Assembly: GCA_017889625.1 (NCBI GenBank)
Contig: JAGGAD010000006.1
Location: 1-64,000, forward strand
Origin: Bacillota bacterium
GTDB taxonomy: Bacteria; Bacillota; Negativicutes; Sporomusales; CTSoil-080
Length of the DNA stretch: 64,000 nt
Reading direction: 5' to 3'
The notes under the pieces are model-generated. The model saw only the letters and a list, made by a program, of their open reading frames with translations, was not told the origin of the DNA and searched no databases. How positions within the stretch are numbered: the stretch's first letter is position 1; each line of letters begins with the position of its first letter. Below, one piece after another: positions 26,325 to 35,613 of this stretch. Made by a program: the position numbers and the translations under genes.

Positions 26325-26362
26325 AAGTAACTGGGGCTTAGCCGCTAAGTTGCTTTTTTTTT
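26325..26362 (+). terminator. Terminator after YteA-like gene
   Basis: An 8-bp stem (26325-26332 with 26348-26355) with an inner GGC/GCC stem is followed by eight or nine T residues. Confidence 0.65.
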
Positions 26363-26463
26363 GATATTTTTTCAAAGCAAAAGGATTTTATTATTATTGG
26401 GGTGAAGTACTAAACTAAGATTTAGTGGTTAGACAAAGGGATGGGGACGGAGGCTTGAATAAT

Positions 26464-27171
26464 TTGACCCGAATGACGTCCAAAATAATGCTGATAATTA
26501 AGTTCGGTGTGCTAGTGGCGGTGGTGTTAATTTATTGGTATCTTCCGGGGGTACAAAAATTTATTTTTACCAGTCTTAGCTATTTACAACAGCATGATTT
26601 TGACGAGGTCCGGCAATATATCCTTTCCTACGGGGTTTGGGCACCGATTATGGGTATTATGCTTATGGTTATTCAATCTTTGGTTCCGTTGGTGCCGGGA
26701 CTCGCAATTACGCTTGCCAATGCTTGGATTTTCGGGTGGCACCTTGGTGGATTATATTCGTGGATTGGCGCACTGAGCGGCGCGGCCTTGGATTTTGGTG
26801 TTGCAAAATGGTATGGTCGACCGGTTGTGGAGAGGCTGGTTGACAGCAAATATCTTGATAAAATCAATGGTTTTTTAGAACGAAATGGCGTTTTAGCCGT
26901 GTTTATAACCCGCTTGATCCCACTGGTGCCGTTTAAGCTAATTAGTTATGGCGCTGGCTTTACGGCAATGCCTTTTTGGCAATTTGTCTGGGCTACGGCT
27001 ATTGGCCAGACCCCGGCGATAGTGCTGTATTCTATTCTTGGCCAATATTTAACAAAAAGTCTAAAAATGGCGGTAGTTATTACTACTTTATTGATGTTAT
27101 GTGGCGGTGCAGTCTGGTATTATCGCAAGGAAATTCGTCAACGAATTTTTTTTTGTAAAAACAAGGAATAA
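26464..27171 (+). CDS. TVP38/TMEM64 family membrane protein
   Basis: A 235-aa multi-pass membrane protein of the DedA-like TVP38 superfamily. The core segment (NAWIFGWHLGGLYSWIGALS, then GAALDFGVAKWYGRPVVERL) and TRLIPLVPFKLISYGAGFT are typical. A function in lipid scrambling or transport is suggested for the superfamily; the substrate here is unknown. The start is uncertain: TTG at 26464 is 10 bases after GGAGG, with TTG 26455 and ATG 26473 as alternatives. Confidence 0.8.
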   Translation: MTRMTSKIMLIIKFGVLVAVVLIYWYLPGVQKFIFTSLSYLQQHDFDEVRQYILSYGVWAPIMGIMLMVIQSLVPLVPGLAITLANAWIFGWHLGGLYSWIGALSGAALDFGVAKWYGRPVVERLVDSKYLDKINGFLERNGVLAVFITRLIPLVPFKLISYGAGFTAMPFWQFVWATAIGQTPAIVLYSILGQYLTKSLKMAVVITTLLMLCGGAVWYYRKEIRQRIFFCKNKE

Positions 27172-27199
27172 AACATGTTTTTTTTTCCAGACCTTATGG

Positions 27200-27205
27200 T
27201 ATAAT
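27200..27205 (+). promoter_or_regulatory. Extended -10 element before ferredoxin gene
   Basis: TGGTATAAT is an extended -10 about 17 bases before the ferredoxin ribosome site. The -35 region is T-rich and poor. Confidence 0.35.
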
Positions 27206-27237
27206 ACATTGTAGTAATGCAGGGAGGTGAGAAATCA

Positions 27238-27405
27238 ATGTACGTAATTAGCAGTGAATGTGTTAAATGTGGAGCTTGCGCTTCGGTGTGCCCAGTAAGC
27301 GCTATCTCTGAAGGCGACGCTCAATATAATATCAGTGAAGAATGTATTGATTGTGGCTCTTGTGCAGAAACTTGCCCAGTAGGTGCTATTAGCGCCGGGA
27401 AGTAG
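27238..27405 (+). CDS. 2[4Fe-4S] ferredoxin
   Basis: A 55-aa clostridial-type ferredoxin. Two cluster motifs are complete: CVKCGACASVCP (about residues 9-20) and CIDCGSCAETCP (about 38-49). It is a low-potential electron carrier in the cytoplasm. The ATG at 27238 follows GGGAGGTGAG. It appears monocistronic, with its own -10 and terminator. Confidence 0.92.
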   Translation: MYVISSECVKCGACASVCPVSAISEGDAQYNISEECIDCGSCAETCPVGAISAGK

Positions 27406-27414
27406 TTTGCATCA

Positions 27415-27450
27415 ATGTGAAGCGTAGCTAAAGCTACGCTTCTTTACATT
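27415..27450 (+). terminator. Terminator after ferredoxin gene
   Basis: An 11-bp perfect stem (27419-27429 with 27432-27442) is extended by TGT/ACA pairs and followed by a T-rich stretch. Confidence 0.7.
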
Positions 27451-27526
27451 TATGTTTAATATATATTGTGAAAAGTTGGATTGGCGTTACTAGCCGATTC
27501 ACGGAAATGATTGGAGAGAAGCGGTT

Positions 27527-27975
27527 GTGCCTATACTATTCTTGACGGTGGCGGTAGTCATTCTTGACCAGTTGGCAAAATATCTTGTGCAGTCCAAGAT
27601 GGTGATGGGTATGAGTATTCCGATTGTCAGCAATATTTTTCATATTACTTATGTTCAAAATCCGGGGGCAGCCTTTGGTATTTTCGAGCACCGAACGATA
27701 TTTTTTGTTATTATTGCTGTAGGGTTATTTGTTGCTGCTCTATATTTTTATCCTAAAATCCCCCAGGGATATCCGGCGCTTCGCGGCGGTATTGGTCTTT
27801 TAGTTGGGGGGGCCGCAGGAAATTTAATTGACCGGATTACAACCGGTTATGTGACCGATTATTTAGATTTTCGTATTTGGCCGGTGTTTAACATCGCGGA
27901 CATGGCAATTGTAACTGGGGTTGGAATCATTGTATATATGCTGATGTATAAGCTGGATAAAGAGGATGAAACATT

Positions 27976-27979
<4 letters not shown>
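27527..27979 (+). CDS. lspA: Lipoprotein signal peptidase (SPase II)
   Basis: A 150-aa aspartic protease with four membrane helices that cleaves prolipoproteins after lipidation. Conserved blocks QNPGAAFG, GNLIDRI (first catalytic Asp) and FNIADMAI (second Asp) are intact. The GTG start follows GGAGAGAAGCG. It overlaps rluD by four bases (GTGA), a common lspA-rluD arrangement. The window contains lipoproteins (15580, 35614) that are candidate substrates. Confidence 0.95.
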
Positions 27980-29468
<1,489 letters not shown>

Positions 29469-29481
29469 GTTGACAAATAAA

Positions 29482-29525
29482 AACACTGTTACGATACGCC
29501 GATTGCGTGGTAACGGTGTTTTTGA
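29482..29525 (+). terminator. Terminator after pyrR
   Basis: A 12-bp stem with one G-T pair (29482-29493 with 29511-29522) and an inner ACGC/GCGT stem, followed by TTTT. Confidence 0.7.
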
Positions 29526-29569
29526 CAATATATAATAAGGACAGGAGCTTGTTAAAAGGGGGGATTATT

Positions 29570-30295
29570 ATGAATAGACCAAGGGTTAAAATTGTTTATT
29601 TGTTTCATAGTGGTTATGCGGTGGAAATAGGGGAACGGCTTTTTATTTTTGACTATTTTCAACCGGAACCGATGCCAGAAGGTAATTTAACTGATGGGGT
29701 AATTACCACTGAATATCTCAAAACCAAAAGTAAGATTTATGTATTGGTCTCTCACAACCATCCGGACCACTATGACTCTATGATTCTGGAATGGGCTAAA
29801 AGTATTCCGGATATTACCTATATTATTAGCAGTGATGTGCAGATCGATGGTAAACACTGTAAAATAATGAATCCTTACGAAGAATGGCAGCAAGATGGGG
29901 TAGGCGTTAAAACATTTGGGTCTACTGATGAAGGATTGTCTTTTCTGGTGGAAGTAGATGGGCTAAAAATATTTCATGCAGGGGATTTGAATTGGTGGCA
30001 CTGGAAGGGGGATACTAAGGCAAATCAAGAACGGGCGGAGGCTATGTTCAAAGCCGAGGTAGATAAGATTGCGTCGCAGGCTATTGATATTGTATTTTTT
30101 CCGGTGGATCAGCGGCTTGAGGAATTCTATTGTATTGGCGCGGAGTATTTCGCGGCTAAATTGCATCCGGCGTTGTTAGTGCCTATGCATTTCGGCGATG
30201 TTCTAGGTACGACGAAAGCGTTCGCTGAAAAAATGAAAAATACGTCATTAGTTACGGTGGAGATAACTCATCGGGGACAGACGATTTTCTTTTAG
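29570..30295 (+). CDS. MBL-fold metallo-hydrolase
   Basis: A 241-aa metallo-beta-lactamase-fold protein. The metal motif HNHPDH (HxHxDH) is at about residues 61-66, FHAGDLNWWHW supplies further ligands, and a late MHFGD segment completes the site. It resembles small stand-alone MBL proteins; the substrate is unknown. The ATG at 29570 follows AAAGGGGGG; the frame extends back to 29507 but into the pyrR terminator. Confidence 0.82.
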   Translation: MNRPRVKIVYLFHSGYAVEIGERLFIFDYFQPEPMPEGNLTDGVITTEYLKTKSKIYVLVSHNHPDHYDSMILEWAKSIPDITYIISSDVQIDGKHCKIMNPYEEWQQDGVGVKTFGSTDEGLSFLVEVDGLKIFHAGDLNWWHWKGDTKANQERAEAMFKAEVDKIASQAIDIVFFPVDQRLEEFYCIGAEYFAAKLHPALLVPMHFGDVLGTTKAFAEKMKNTSLVTVEITHRGQTIFF

Positions 30296-30363
30296 TCTGG
30301 TGAAGTGCTAGCAACATGCTATAATTATCCTGAAGATCAAATAAAGAAATGGGGGAAAGGTCT

Positions 30364-30726
30364 ATGAAGTTTAGTTTTGCTCATAATAATTTTAATGTGG
30401 TGAATTTAGAAAAAAGCTTGGTATTTTATAAAGAAGCGTTGCAGTTGGTGGAAACCCGCCGGGTGGAAAAACCCGATTTTACGTTGGTTTATCTAGGGGA
30501 TAATACTACGGCTCATCGGCTGGAACTTACGTGGCTGAAGGATAGATCCGAAGCTTATAATTTAGGAGAAAATGAGTTCCATTTGGCATTTGTTGTTGAC
30601 GATTTTGATAAAGCCCATGCTTTGCATCAAAAAATGGGCTGTATTTGTTATGAGAACCAGGCTATGGGCATATATTTCATCACCGATCCAGACGGTTACT
30701 GGTTGGAAATCGTTCCCCAAAAGTAG
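30364..30726 (+). CDS. VOC-family protein, glyoxalase I-like
   Basis: A 120-aa protein with paired beta-alpha-beta-beta-beta modules. It resembles lactoylglutathione lyase (YLGDNTTAHRLELTW, NEFHLAFVVDD, and the C-terminal DPDGYWLEIVP). Likely metal ligands are His5, Glu near 56, His near 76 and Glu near 116. Glyoxalase I activity is plausible but not certain, since VOC enzymes vary. The ATG follows GGGGGAAAGG. An extended -10 (TGCTATAAT, ending at 30325) lies upstream. Confidence 0.75.
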   Translation: MKFSFAHNNFNVVNLEKSLVFYKEALQLVETRRVEKPDFTLVYLGDNTTAHRLELTWLKDRSEAYNLGENEFHLAFVVDDFDKAHALHQKMGCICYENQAMGIYFITDPDGYWLEIVPQK

Positions 30727-30799
30727 TAATAGTTACATAATGATACTTAATTCTACATTTTAACAAAATAAAGGAGGAGAATAAATTACATATGCCGAA

Positions 30800-30888
30800 G
30801 TACAACATATCTTTGGCAAACTTGTCGAAAGACAAGGACGCAAAGCTATGGGTCTAAGAACGTTTGTTTATGATCGCCAAGCTGCTTA
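30800..30888 (+). ncRNA. Cyclic-di-GMP-I riboswitch (GEMM-I)
   Basis: The aptamer core is near-canonical. TTGGCAAACTTGTCGAAAGA (30813-30832) includes the P2 arm and GAAA tetraloop and is followed by CAAGGACGCAAAGC, ATGGGTCTAAG and GATCGCCAAGCTGC. The tetraloop receptor side and the conserved GGACGCAAAGC strand are intact. It sits about 80 bases before a diguanylate cyclase gene. ON or OFF logic is not clear: no T-tract terminator is obvious, so translation control is possible. Confidence 0.9.
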
Positions 30889-30970
30889 TATATGGCAGAT
30901 GGCGATTTTGTTTAGATATTGTTGAGCATTCTCCGTCTGGCCGTAGAAAAAATAGGGTGAGGTTGGCTGG

Positions 30971-31888
30971 ATGGAATGTGATTTATCGGTAAAGGAAGAG
31001 ATCCTTATTGTTGATGATTCCCGTCTAAACTTACGGATGATGAAAAATATTTTAGATGATGAATATGAAGTAATGACAACTCAAACGGGAAAGCAAGCAC
31101 TGGATATTCTTAAACAAAAAAGTTTTGATTTAATTCTGCTTGATATTGTCATGCCAGAGATGAATGGATATCAATTGTGTGAAAAGATTAAAGCTGATCC
31201 GGGCACACGTAATATGCCTATAATTTTTGTATCAACACAAAGTGATGAAAAAGCTGAGACCAAAGGCTTGGAGTTAGGCGCGATTGACTATATTCATAAG
31301 CCGGTTAGTCCATCGGTGATGAAAGCGCGGGTCAAAAACCATTTAGCATTAAAACGCTACCGGGACATATTAGAGGAACAAGCACGAATTGATGCCCTGA
31401 CTGGATTGGCAAATCGAAGGTATTTAGATGAATTTTTGGATAAGGAATGTAAACGGGCGTTACCTTCTGGCCAGAGTTTAGCGGTATTGATAATAGATAT
31501 TGACTATTTCAAAAAATATAATGATTATTATGGACATTTAGAAGGCGATAAGTGTCTGAGAAGTATTGGAAAAATTTTGCTTGAGTCAGTGAAATGCGAT
31601 ACTGATTTTGTTGCGCGTTATGGTGGCGAAGAGTTTGTGGTGGTGTTGCCGACTACAACCATTGATGGTGCGATAAAAGTTGCCGAGCGTTTAAGAAAAA
31701 ATATTCAGAAAGCAAAAATAAAACATAATAATTCTAATATAAGTAAATATGTTACTATAAGTATTGGCATTGCTTCTAATAAATCAACTTATAATATTGG
31801 CTGTAATTATATCTTGGGAATGGCAGATAAGGCATTATATCAGGCAAAAAGTAAAGGAAGAAATAGTGTGGTTGCTAGTGCTTTTTAA
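30971..31888 (+). CDS. Response regulator with diguanylate cyclase output (REC-GGDEF)
   Basis: A 305-aa protein. The REC domain covers about residues 9-125 with acidic pocket Asp15/16, phospho-acceptor Asp58 and Lys110. The GGDEF domain covers about 140-305 with YGGEEF at 217-222, an active signature that makes c-di-GMP from two GTP. The usual inhibitory RxxD just upstream reads CDTD (209-212), so allosteric product inhibition is probably absent. No sensor kinase is adjacent. A c-di-GMP riboswitch occupies the leader. Confidence 0.9.
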   Translation: MECDLSVKEEILIVDDSRLNLRMMKNILDDEYEVMTTQTGKQALDILKQKSFDLILLDIVMPEMNGYQLCEKIKADPGTRNMPIIFVSTQSDEKAETKGLELGAIDYIHKPVSPSVMKARVKNHLALKRYRDILEEQARIDALTGLANRRYLDEFLDKECKRALPSGQSLAVLIIDIDYFKKYNDYYGHLEGDKCLRSIGKILLESVKCDTDFVARYGGEEFVVVLPTTTIDGAIKVAERLRKNIQKAKIKHNNSNISKYVTISIGIASNKSTYNIGCNYILGMADKALYQAKSKGRNSVVASAF

Positions 31889-31950
31889 TACGGCTTCTTG
31901 CGCTGATGTTGGTGGGCAAATAGATCAAAGAACAAGCGCTGGTTATACTG

Positions 31951-32012
31951 CTATATAATATAAAAACTGCTTTCAAGCTGTAAAACTTGAAAGCAGTTTT
32001 TATATTATATAG
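31951..32012. terminator. Long bidirectional terminator, GGDEF / OMP genes
   Basis: A 27-bp perfect stem (31951-31977 with 31986-32012) with an 8-base loop lies between convergent genes. Confidence 0.8.
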
Positions 32013-32027
32013 TTTGAAAAAATGGAA

Positions 32028-32564
32028 TTAAAATTTGCAATTGAGGCCGATACCTACGCCATCGTATGTATCATAATTGTCATCTTTATTGGATTTATAA
32101 CCGACATTGAGGGAAACATTGTTGGCAAGGGCATAATTGACGCCAGCTTGCCATTCGGTGGTGTAATTATTAGTGATAACCGAGGCATAACCGTCTAGCT
32201 TTGGAGCCAGATTTGTAGTAAGGCCGACGCCGTAAAAGACTTTGTTGTTATCAGTGTAATCGTAATCGCGGTCGCCGATTATGAGACGGACATTAGGGTC
32301 AAGCTTGTATTGGGCGTAAATATCGGTGGTATTCCAGTCATTGCCGTTACCAGAAGAATTGTTGTTGCGTTCAATTCCTAGGGTCAATTTGTCGGAAATG
32401 GCACCTTCCACGTAAAAACTGTTGTTATCGGTATTGTGACTCAAACCATAGTAGTTATAGCCGATTGTGGTTTCGCCTTGGGCTGAGTCACTAAGCGGGG
32501 CGGCAAAGCCGACGCTGGAAGCTAGCATTGCTCCGGTGATAAGTACTAAAACTTTCTTTTTCAT
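32028..32564 (-). CDS. Small outer-membrane beta-barrel protein (copy 1)
   Basis: A 178-aa protein with a signal peptide (MKKKVLVLITGAMLASSVGF, cleavage near FAA). Many alternating Tyr/Asn-rich strands follow, ending CKF with a terminal Phe, a mark of outer-membrane proteins. Predicted strands include ETTIGYNYYGLSH and KLTLGIERNNN. It is closely related to the next gene at 32894. ATG after AAAGGATG. It is probably a pore or structural barrel; the function is unknown. It points to a diderm cell. Confidence 0.72.
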   Translation of the reverse strand: MKKKVLVLITGAMLASSVGFAAPLSDSAQGETTIGYNYYGLSHNTDNNSFYVEGAISDKLTLGIERNNNSSGNGNDWNTTDIYAQYKLDPNVRLIIGDRDYDYTDNNKVFYGVGLTTNLAPKLDGYASVITNNYTTEWQAGVNYALANNVSLNVGYKSNKDDNYDTYDGVGIGLNCKF

Positions 32565-32893
32565 AAGTAAACATCCTTTCTGAGATAAGATAGTATATTT
32601 GGTCGCCCATATTGATAACAAGCAGTTGGTAGTGTGGGCTAACCTGTTGAGTACATTGTACAAAACAGACGTTACAAAATTATCTCAATCATGTTGCATT
32701 TTACTGGCGGTTTTAAGTTGATTTTTACAAGGCCGTCCGGCGGCGGGAAAGATAAATTTCTTACGAAAAAGATAAAGCGGTTAATAAAAAACGATCTCAT
32801 TATAATGGTATAATAAAAGCCAGAAGCCGGGAAACATCCCGAGCCTTCTGGCTTGTACTAAGTATTTTTGCTATATGGTTCGTTAAATTTGGT
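32565..32893. other. Intergenic region between tandem OMP genes
   Basis: It holds the minus-strand terminator of the upstream copy (32813-32858) and the leader of copy 1. The leader just before both copies shares a GGGC-ACCA-TATA-TATCTTA-AGAAAGGAT pattern, so the 5' untranslated region was duplicated with the gene. No further gene seen. Confidence 0.5.
32813..32858 (-). terminator. Terminator after OMP copy 2
   Basis: AAGCCAGAAG (32817-32826) pairs with CTTCTGGCTT (32845-32854), with an inner CGGG/CCCG stem. On the minus strand it is followed by TTATTATACC-type T-rich sequence. Confidence 0.65.
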
Positions 32894-33433
32894 TTAGAAA
32901 TTGTAGATGATGCCGAATCCTAAGCCGGAGTAAGTCTGATAACCATCATCTTTATTGGATTTATAGCCCAAATTAACTTTAGCCCTGTCGTCTAGTTTAT
33001 AATTTACCCCAACTTGCCATTCAGTAGTGTAATTGTTGGAAGTAACTGAGGCATAGCCATCTATTTTTGGGGCTATATTGGTACTAAAACCGACGCCGTA
33101 GAAGAACTTGTTAAATTGATTTCCATAATCGTAATTGCGATCGCCGACAATAAGTCGAATGTTAGGGTCAAGCTTGTACTGGGCGTAAATATCGGTAGTA
33201 TTCCAACTGTTATCAGATTCGTCACCGTTGTTGTTGTATTCAACGCCTAGAAGCAATTTGTCGGATAATCCGTGTTCCAGGTAAACACTGACATCATCGG
33301 TGACCGGACTCAGCGCGTAGTGGTTGGCACCGACAGTTGTTTCGCCTTGTGCTAAGTCGTTAATAGGGGCGGCGAAGCCGACGCTTGCAGCCAGCATTGC
33401 GCCGATGATAAGGACGATGATTTTCTTTTTCAT
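32894..33433 (-). CDS. Small outer-membrane beta-barrel protein (copy 2)
   Basis: A 179-aa paralogue of the protein at 32028. It has a signal peptide (MKKKIIVLIIGAMLAASVGF), strands such as ETTVGANHYALS and KLLLGVEYNNN, and a terminal NF. The middle (WNTTDIYAQYKLDPN) is nearly identical between the copies, while outer-loop segments differ. This fits tandem duplication with diversification of exposed loops. The function is unknown. Confidence 0.72.
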   Translation of the reverse strand: MKKKIIVLIIGAMLAASVGFAAPINDLAQGETTVGANHYALSPVTDDVSVYLEHGLSDKLLLGVEYNNNGDESDNSWNTTDIYAQYKLDPNIRLIVGDRNYDYGNQFNKFFYGVGFSTNIAPKIDGYASVTSNNYTTEWQVGVNYKLDDRAKVNLGYKSNKDDGYQTYSGLGFGIIYNF

Positions 33434-33666
33434 TCTTAAACAATCCTTTCTAAACTAAGATACTATAAGTGGTGGCCCGTAACGCCATTAAGTGATTGAA
33501 CCATTATGTTATATTTTACCAAAATATTCAAACATATGTCAACGGTGGCATATATTTATTGGTATAATATATAAAGTTGAGTTATTACTGCTATGTAAAT
33601 ATATTTTTCTAATTATTTGTAAGGAATATAGCCGGATTAATGTGCAGAAGTGGAGGCCAATTGGTA

Positions 33667-34158
33667 ATGAATTTGCATTTTGAGGATATGGGCGTTGACG
33701 AGGAAGTAAAGATAGCAGATTTTTTTTGGCAGGTTTTTGCTGAGTTTGACTGCTTAGGCTATGGCGAGGTAGGTGTTAATGAATTTAAAAATTTTATACT
33801 ACCGGAGAATATTAGAGGGCGTTGTGCTACGGGAAAATTTTCGATGCTGTGTTGTAAGGATGATGCTGAGCTAGTCGGCGTTATTTCGATGCGGAATAAT
33901 CAGCATGTTTCGTTGCTGTTTGTCAAAAAAACGTATCATAAACTAGGTATTGCCAGCAGCCTTTTTAAGCTCGCGCGGGAAAGATGTTTAATGAAGATAC
34001 CTCATTTGAGATGCATCACGGTTAATTCATCGCCTTATGCCATTGGATTTTATGAAAAAATTGGCTTTACGGTAAGTCGCCCGGAGCAGCACTTATATGG
34101 AATAAGTTTTATCCCCATGCAGATTACGTTAAATAGTGATTTAAATAGTACAAAATAA
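33667..34158 (+). CDS. GNAT-family N-acetyltransferase
   Basis: A 163-aa acetyl-CoA-dependent transferase fold. The acetyl-CoA loop is represented by VKKTYHKLGIASSLFKLA (a Q/RxxGxG/A variant), followed by a beta strand and NSSPYAIGFYEKIGFTVS, typical of GNAT C-termini. The acceptor is unknown. The ATG at 33667 follows GTGGAGGCC. It is monocistronic, divergent from the OMP genes and followed by a terminator. Confidence 0.82.
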   Translation: MNLHFEDMGVDEEVKIADFFWQVFAEFDCLGYGEVGVNEFKNFILPENIRGRCATGKFSMLCCKDDAELVGVISMRNNQHVSLLFVKKTYHKLGIASSLFKLARERCLMKIPHLRCITVNSSPYAIGFYEKIGFTVSRPEQHLYGISFIPMQITLNSDLNSTK

Positions 34159-34192
34159 AAAATAAGCCGGGTTTTTCCGGCTTATTTATATT
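34158..34192 (+). terminator. Terminator after GNAT gene
   Basis: AAATAAGCCGG pairs with CCGGCTTATTT around GTTTTT; A- and T-rich flanks allow both directions. Confidence 0.7.
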
Positions 34193-34263
34193 ATGGGGGC
34201 TAACCTCAGGCGAGTTATTGGTAATGGCATATGTTTTAGACTAATCTCCCGGTTATGTTTCTG

Positions 34264-34377
34264 TTAGATCGTGACTGAAGATTCTTCTCCAGCAAATAAT
34301 AATAACAGAATAATAATTATGACGACTATGACTATCGGACTCCGTCCTCCACCGCCGCAGAAACCACCTAAACCCAT
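34264..34377 (-). CDS. YjcZ-like microprotein (37 aa)
   Basis: A 37-aa protein, too short for most gene finders. It has a Gly-rich Cys-containing N-terminus (MGLGGFCGGGGRS), then a run of Ile/Val/Leu (residues 14-29), then AGEESSVTI. AAAAGGAGG lies 8 bases before its ATG, giving strong support. The shape matches the YjcZ/spore-associated microprotein group: Gly-rich head and one membrane segment. The spore link is inferred from the family. Confidence 0.65.
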   Translation of the reverse strand: MGLGGFCGGGGRSPIVIVVIIIILLLLFAGEESSVTI

Positions 34378-34559
34378 TTGAAATTCCTCCTTTTCAATCT
34401 ATTCGTAGTAGCCACGGTATATTATGTATGTGGCGGGTATTTTGTTACTAGGGTTAGCAACAATTGTGTAAAAAGACACTATAGGAGAAACGTATTGTAA
34501 TAATATAATGGTGCTTGGTAGCAAACTACGTGTATCGGCTATTAAGGAGGAGGAACGTA

Positions 34560-34700
34560 GTGAGCGAGTTCGAGGAAATGATCATTGTCTTTGGCTTGGC
34601 CGGGAGTATAGCGATCGGGTTGATTGTTTCTGGCGGATTGTTTACGATAGCCTATGAAAAATTGCGTCAGTTCTATTGGGAACACAAACGGTTGAAGTAA
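34560..34700 (+). CDS. Small membrane microprotein (46 aa), unknown
   Basis: The GTG start at 34560 follows AAGGAGGAGG with good spacing. The 46-aa protein has an acidic start (MSEFEE), one hydrophobic segment (about residues 7-28) and a basic tail (WEHKRLK). The frame opens earlier (34515), but without a ribosome site. I do not recognise it. Confidence 0.5.
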   Translation: MSEFEEMIIVFGLAGSIAIGLIVSGGLFTIAYEKLRQFYWEHKRLK

Positions 34701-34742
34701 TAGGAATTGTTAATTATTATTGACAATTCTGTTACGAAGTTG

Positions 34743-34779
34743 TCACATTTAGTAGTTATAATGTAAATACTAAATGTGA
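34743..34779 (+). promoter_or_regulatory. Inverted repeat around a -10 element
   Basis: TCACATTTAGTA (34743-34754) and TACTAAATGTGA (34768-34779) form a perfect 12-bp inverted repeat with a 13-base spacer containing TATAAT (34757-34762). It lies 17 bases upstream of the 48-aa ORF. This looks like an operator overlapping the promoter, or alternatively a 5' UTR hairpin. Confidence 0.5.
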
Positions 34780-34795
34780 GGAGAGGAGCATCAGT

Positions 34796-34942
34796 ATGGT
34801 AGGTTTATATTTCCCGGTAGCGGCAATTGGGTCGCAAATTTTGTTGACGATATTTGTGATTGGTGTTTTATGGATGCTTTATAAGATATCCAGCTCACTC
34901 CAATGTTTGGTTGAGGCTATGGAAAAAAAACAAACTAAGTAA
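34796..34942 (+). CDS. Small membrane microprotein (48 aa), unknown
   Basis: The ATG at 34796 follows GAGGAGAGGAGCATC, a clear ribosome site. The 48-aa protein has a hydrophobic stretch (about residues 3-29, ending VLWMLYK) and a polar, Lys-rich tail (MEKKQTK). It sits directly behind the inverted-repeat promoter and ahead of a terminator, forming a complete short transcription unit. The family is not recognised. Confidence 0.6.
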   Translation: MVGLYFPVAAIGSQILLTIFVIGVLWMLYKISSSLQCLVEAMEKKQTK

Positions 34943-34981
34943 GGGTTATGGCTGTGTAATAGTTAATGGCTTAGAAAAATG

Positions 34982-35014
34982 ACTTCTACCGTTTAATTTT
35001 GGTAGAAGTTTTTT
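34982..35014 (+). terminator. Terminator after 48-aa ORF
   Basis: ACTTCTACC (34982-34990) pairs with GGTAGAAGT (35001-35009), followed by TTTTT. Confidence 0.75.
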
Positions 35015-35137
35015 GTGTTAATACGTTGAGATAAAAAAGTGGAAGCTGTTTATCTTGGCAGGGTTATTAGTAAACTAGAAAGAATTTTATATAAATGAGA
35101 ATTGCATTTATATTTCTAATAACGAGGCGGAGGTTTT

Positions 35138-35515
35138 GTGTTGTTAAAATTACTATTAGTAGCTGTTGGCGGTGGCGTTGGGTCTGTGACAAGATATTTA
35201 GTCTCTAATTTGCTAGCCGCAAGGTGGGGTAGTGAGTTTCCTTATGGTACGTTAATTGTAAATGTGATTGGGTGTTTTATTATTGGAATATTTATGACGT
35301 TGATTACGGAACGAATAATGGTCAACCCTTATTGGCGTCTGTTGATTACAGTAGGTTTTCTTGGCGGATTAACTACATTTTCATCCTTTAGTTATGAAAC
35401 TTTAAAATTAGTTGGGGATGGAAATATTTATTATGCTATATACAATATTGGGTTTAATTTATTAGTAGGTCTTGTGGCTACTTGGGCCGGGATAAGCGTT
35501 GCCCGACTGGCTTGA
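35138..35515 (+). CDS. crcB: Fluoride efflux channel CrcB/Fluc
   Basis: A 125-aa four-helix membrane protein that exports fluoride as a dual-topology dimer. Diagnostic segments are GGGVGSVTRYLVS (residues 9-21), YGTLIVNVIGCFIIG and GFLGGLTTFSSFSYE, with the pore Phe and Thr/Ser residues. The GTG start follows GGCGGAGG. It is a single copy, not the crcB1-crcB2 pair seen in many Firmicutes. No fluoride riboswitch core was found in the leader. Confidence 0.92.
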   Translation: MLLKLLLVAVGGGVGSVTRYLVSNLLAARWGSEFPYGTLIVNVIGCFIIGIFMTLITERIMVNPYWRLLITVGFLGGLTTFSSFSYETLKLVGDGNIYYAIYNIGFNLLVGLVATWAGISVARLA

Positions 35516-35562
35516 CCTTCAGAGCTTTATGGGAAAGACTTGTGGACTCGCGCCTGCTAGAG

Positions 35563-35612
35563 CTAAATAATAGGAAAGGCCTTCGTAGGTGGCCTTTCCT
35601 ATTATTTAGTTT
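35563..35612. terminator. Bidirectional terminator, crcB / PLD gene
   Basis: An 18-bp perfect stem (35563-35580 with 35592-35609) lies between convergent genes. Confidence 0.8.
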
Positions 35613-35613
35613 G

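Noticed and set aside
35016-35137. Fluoride riboswitch before crcB
   Set aside because: The conserved core of that RNA was not found.
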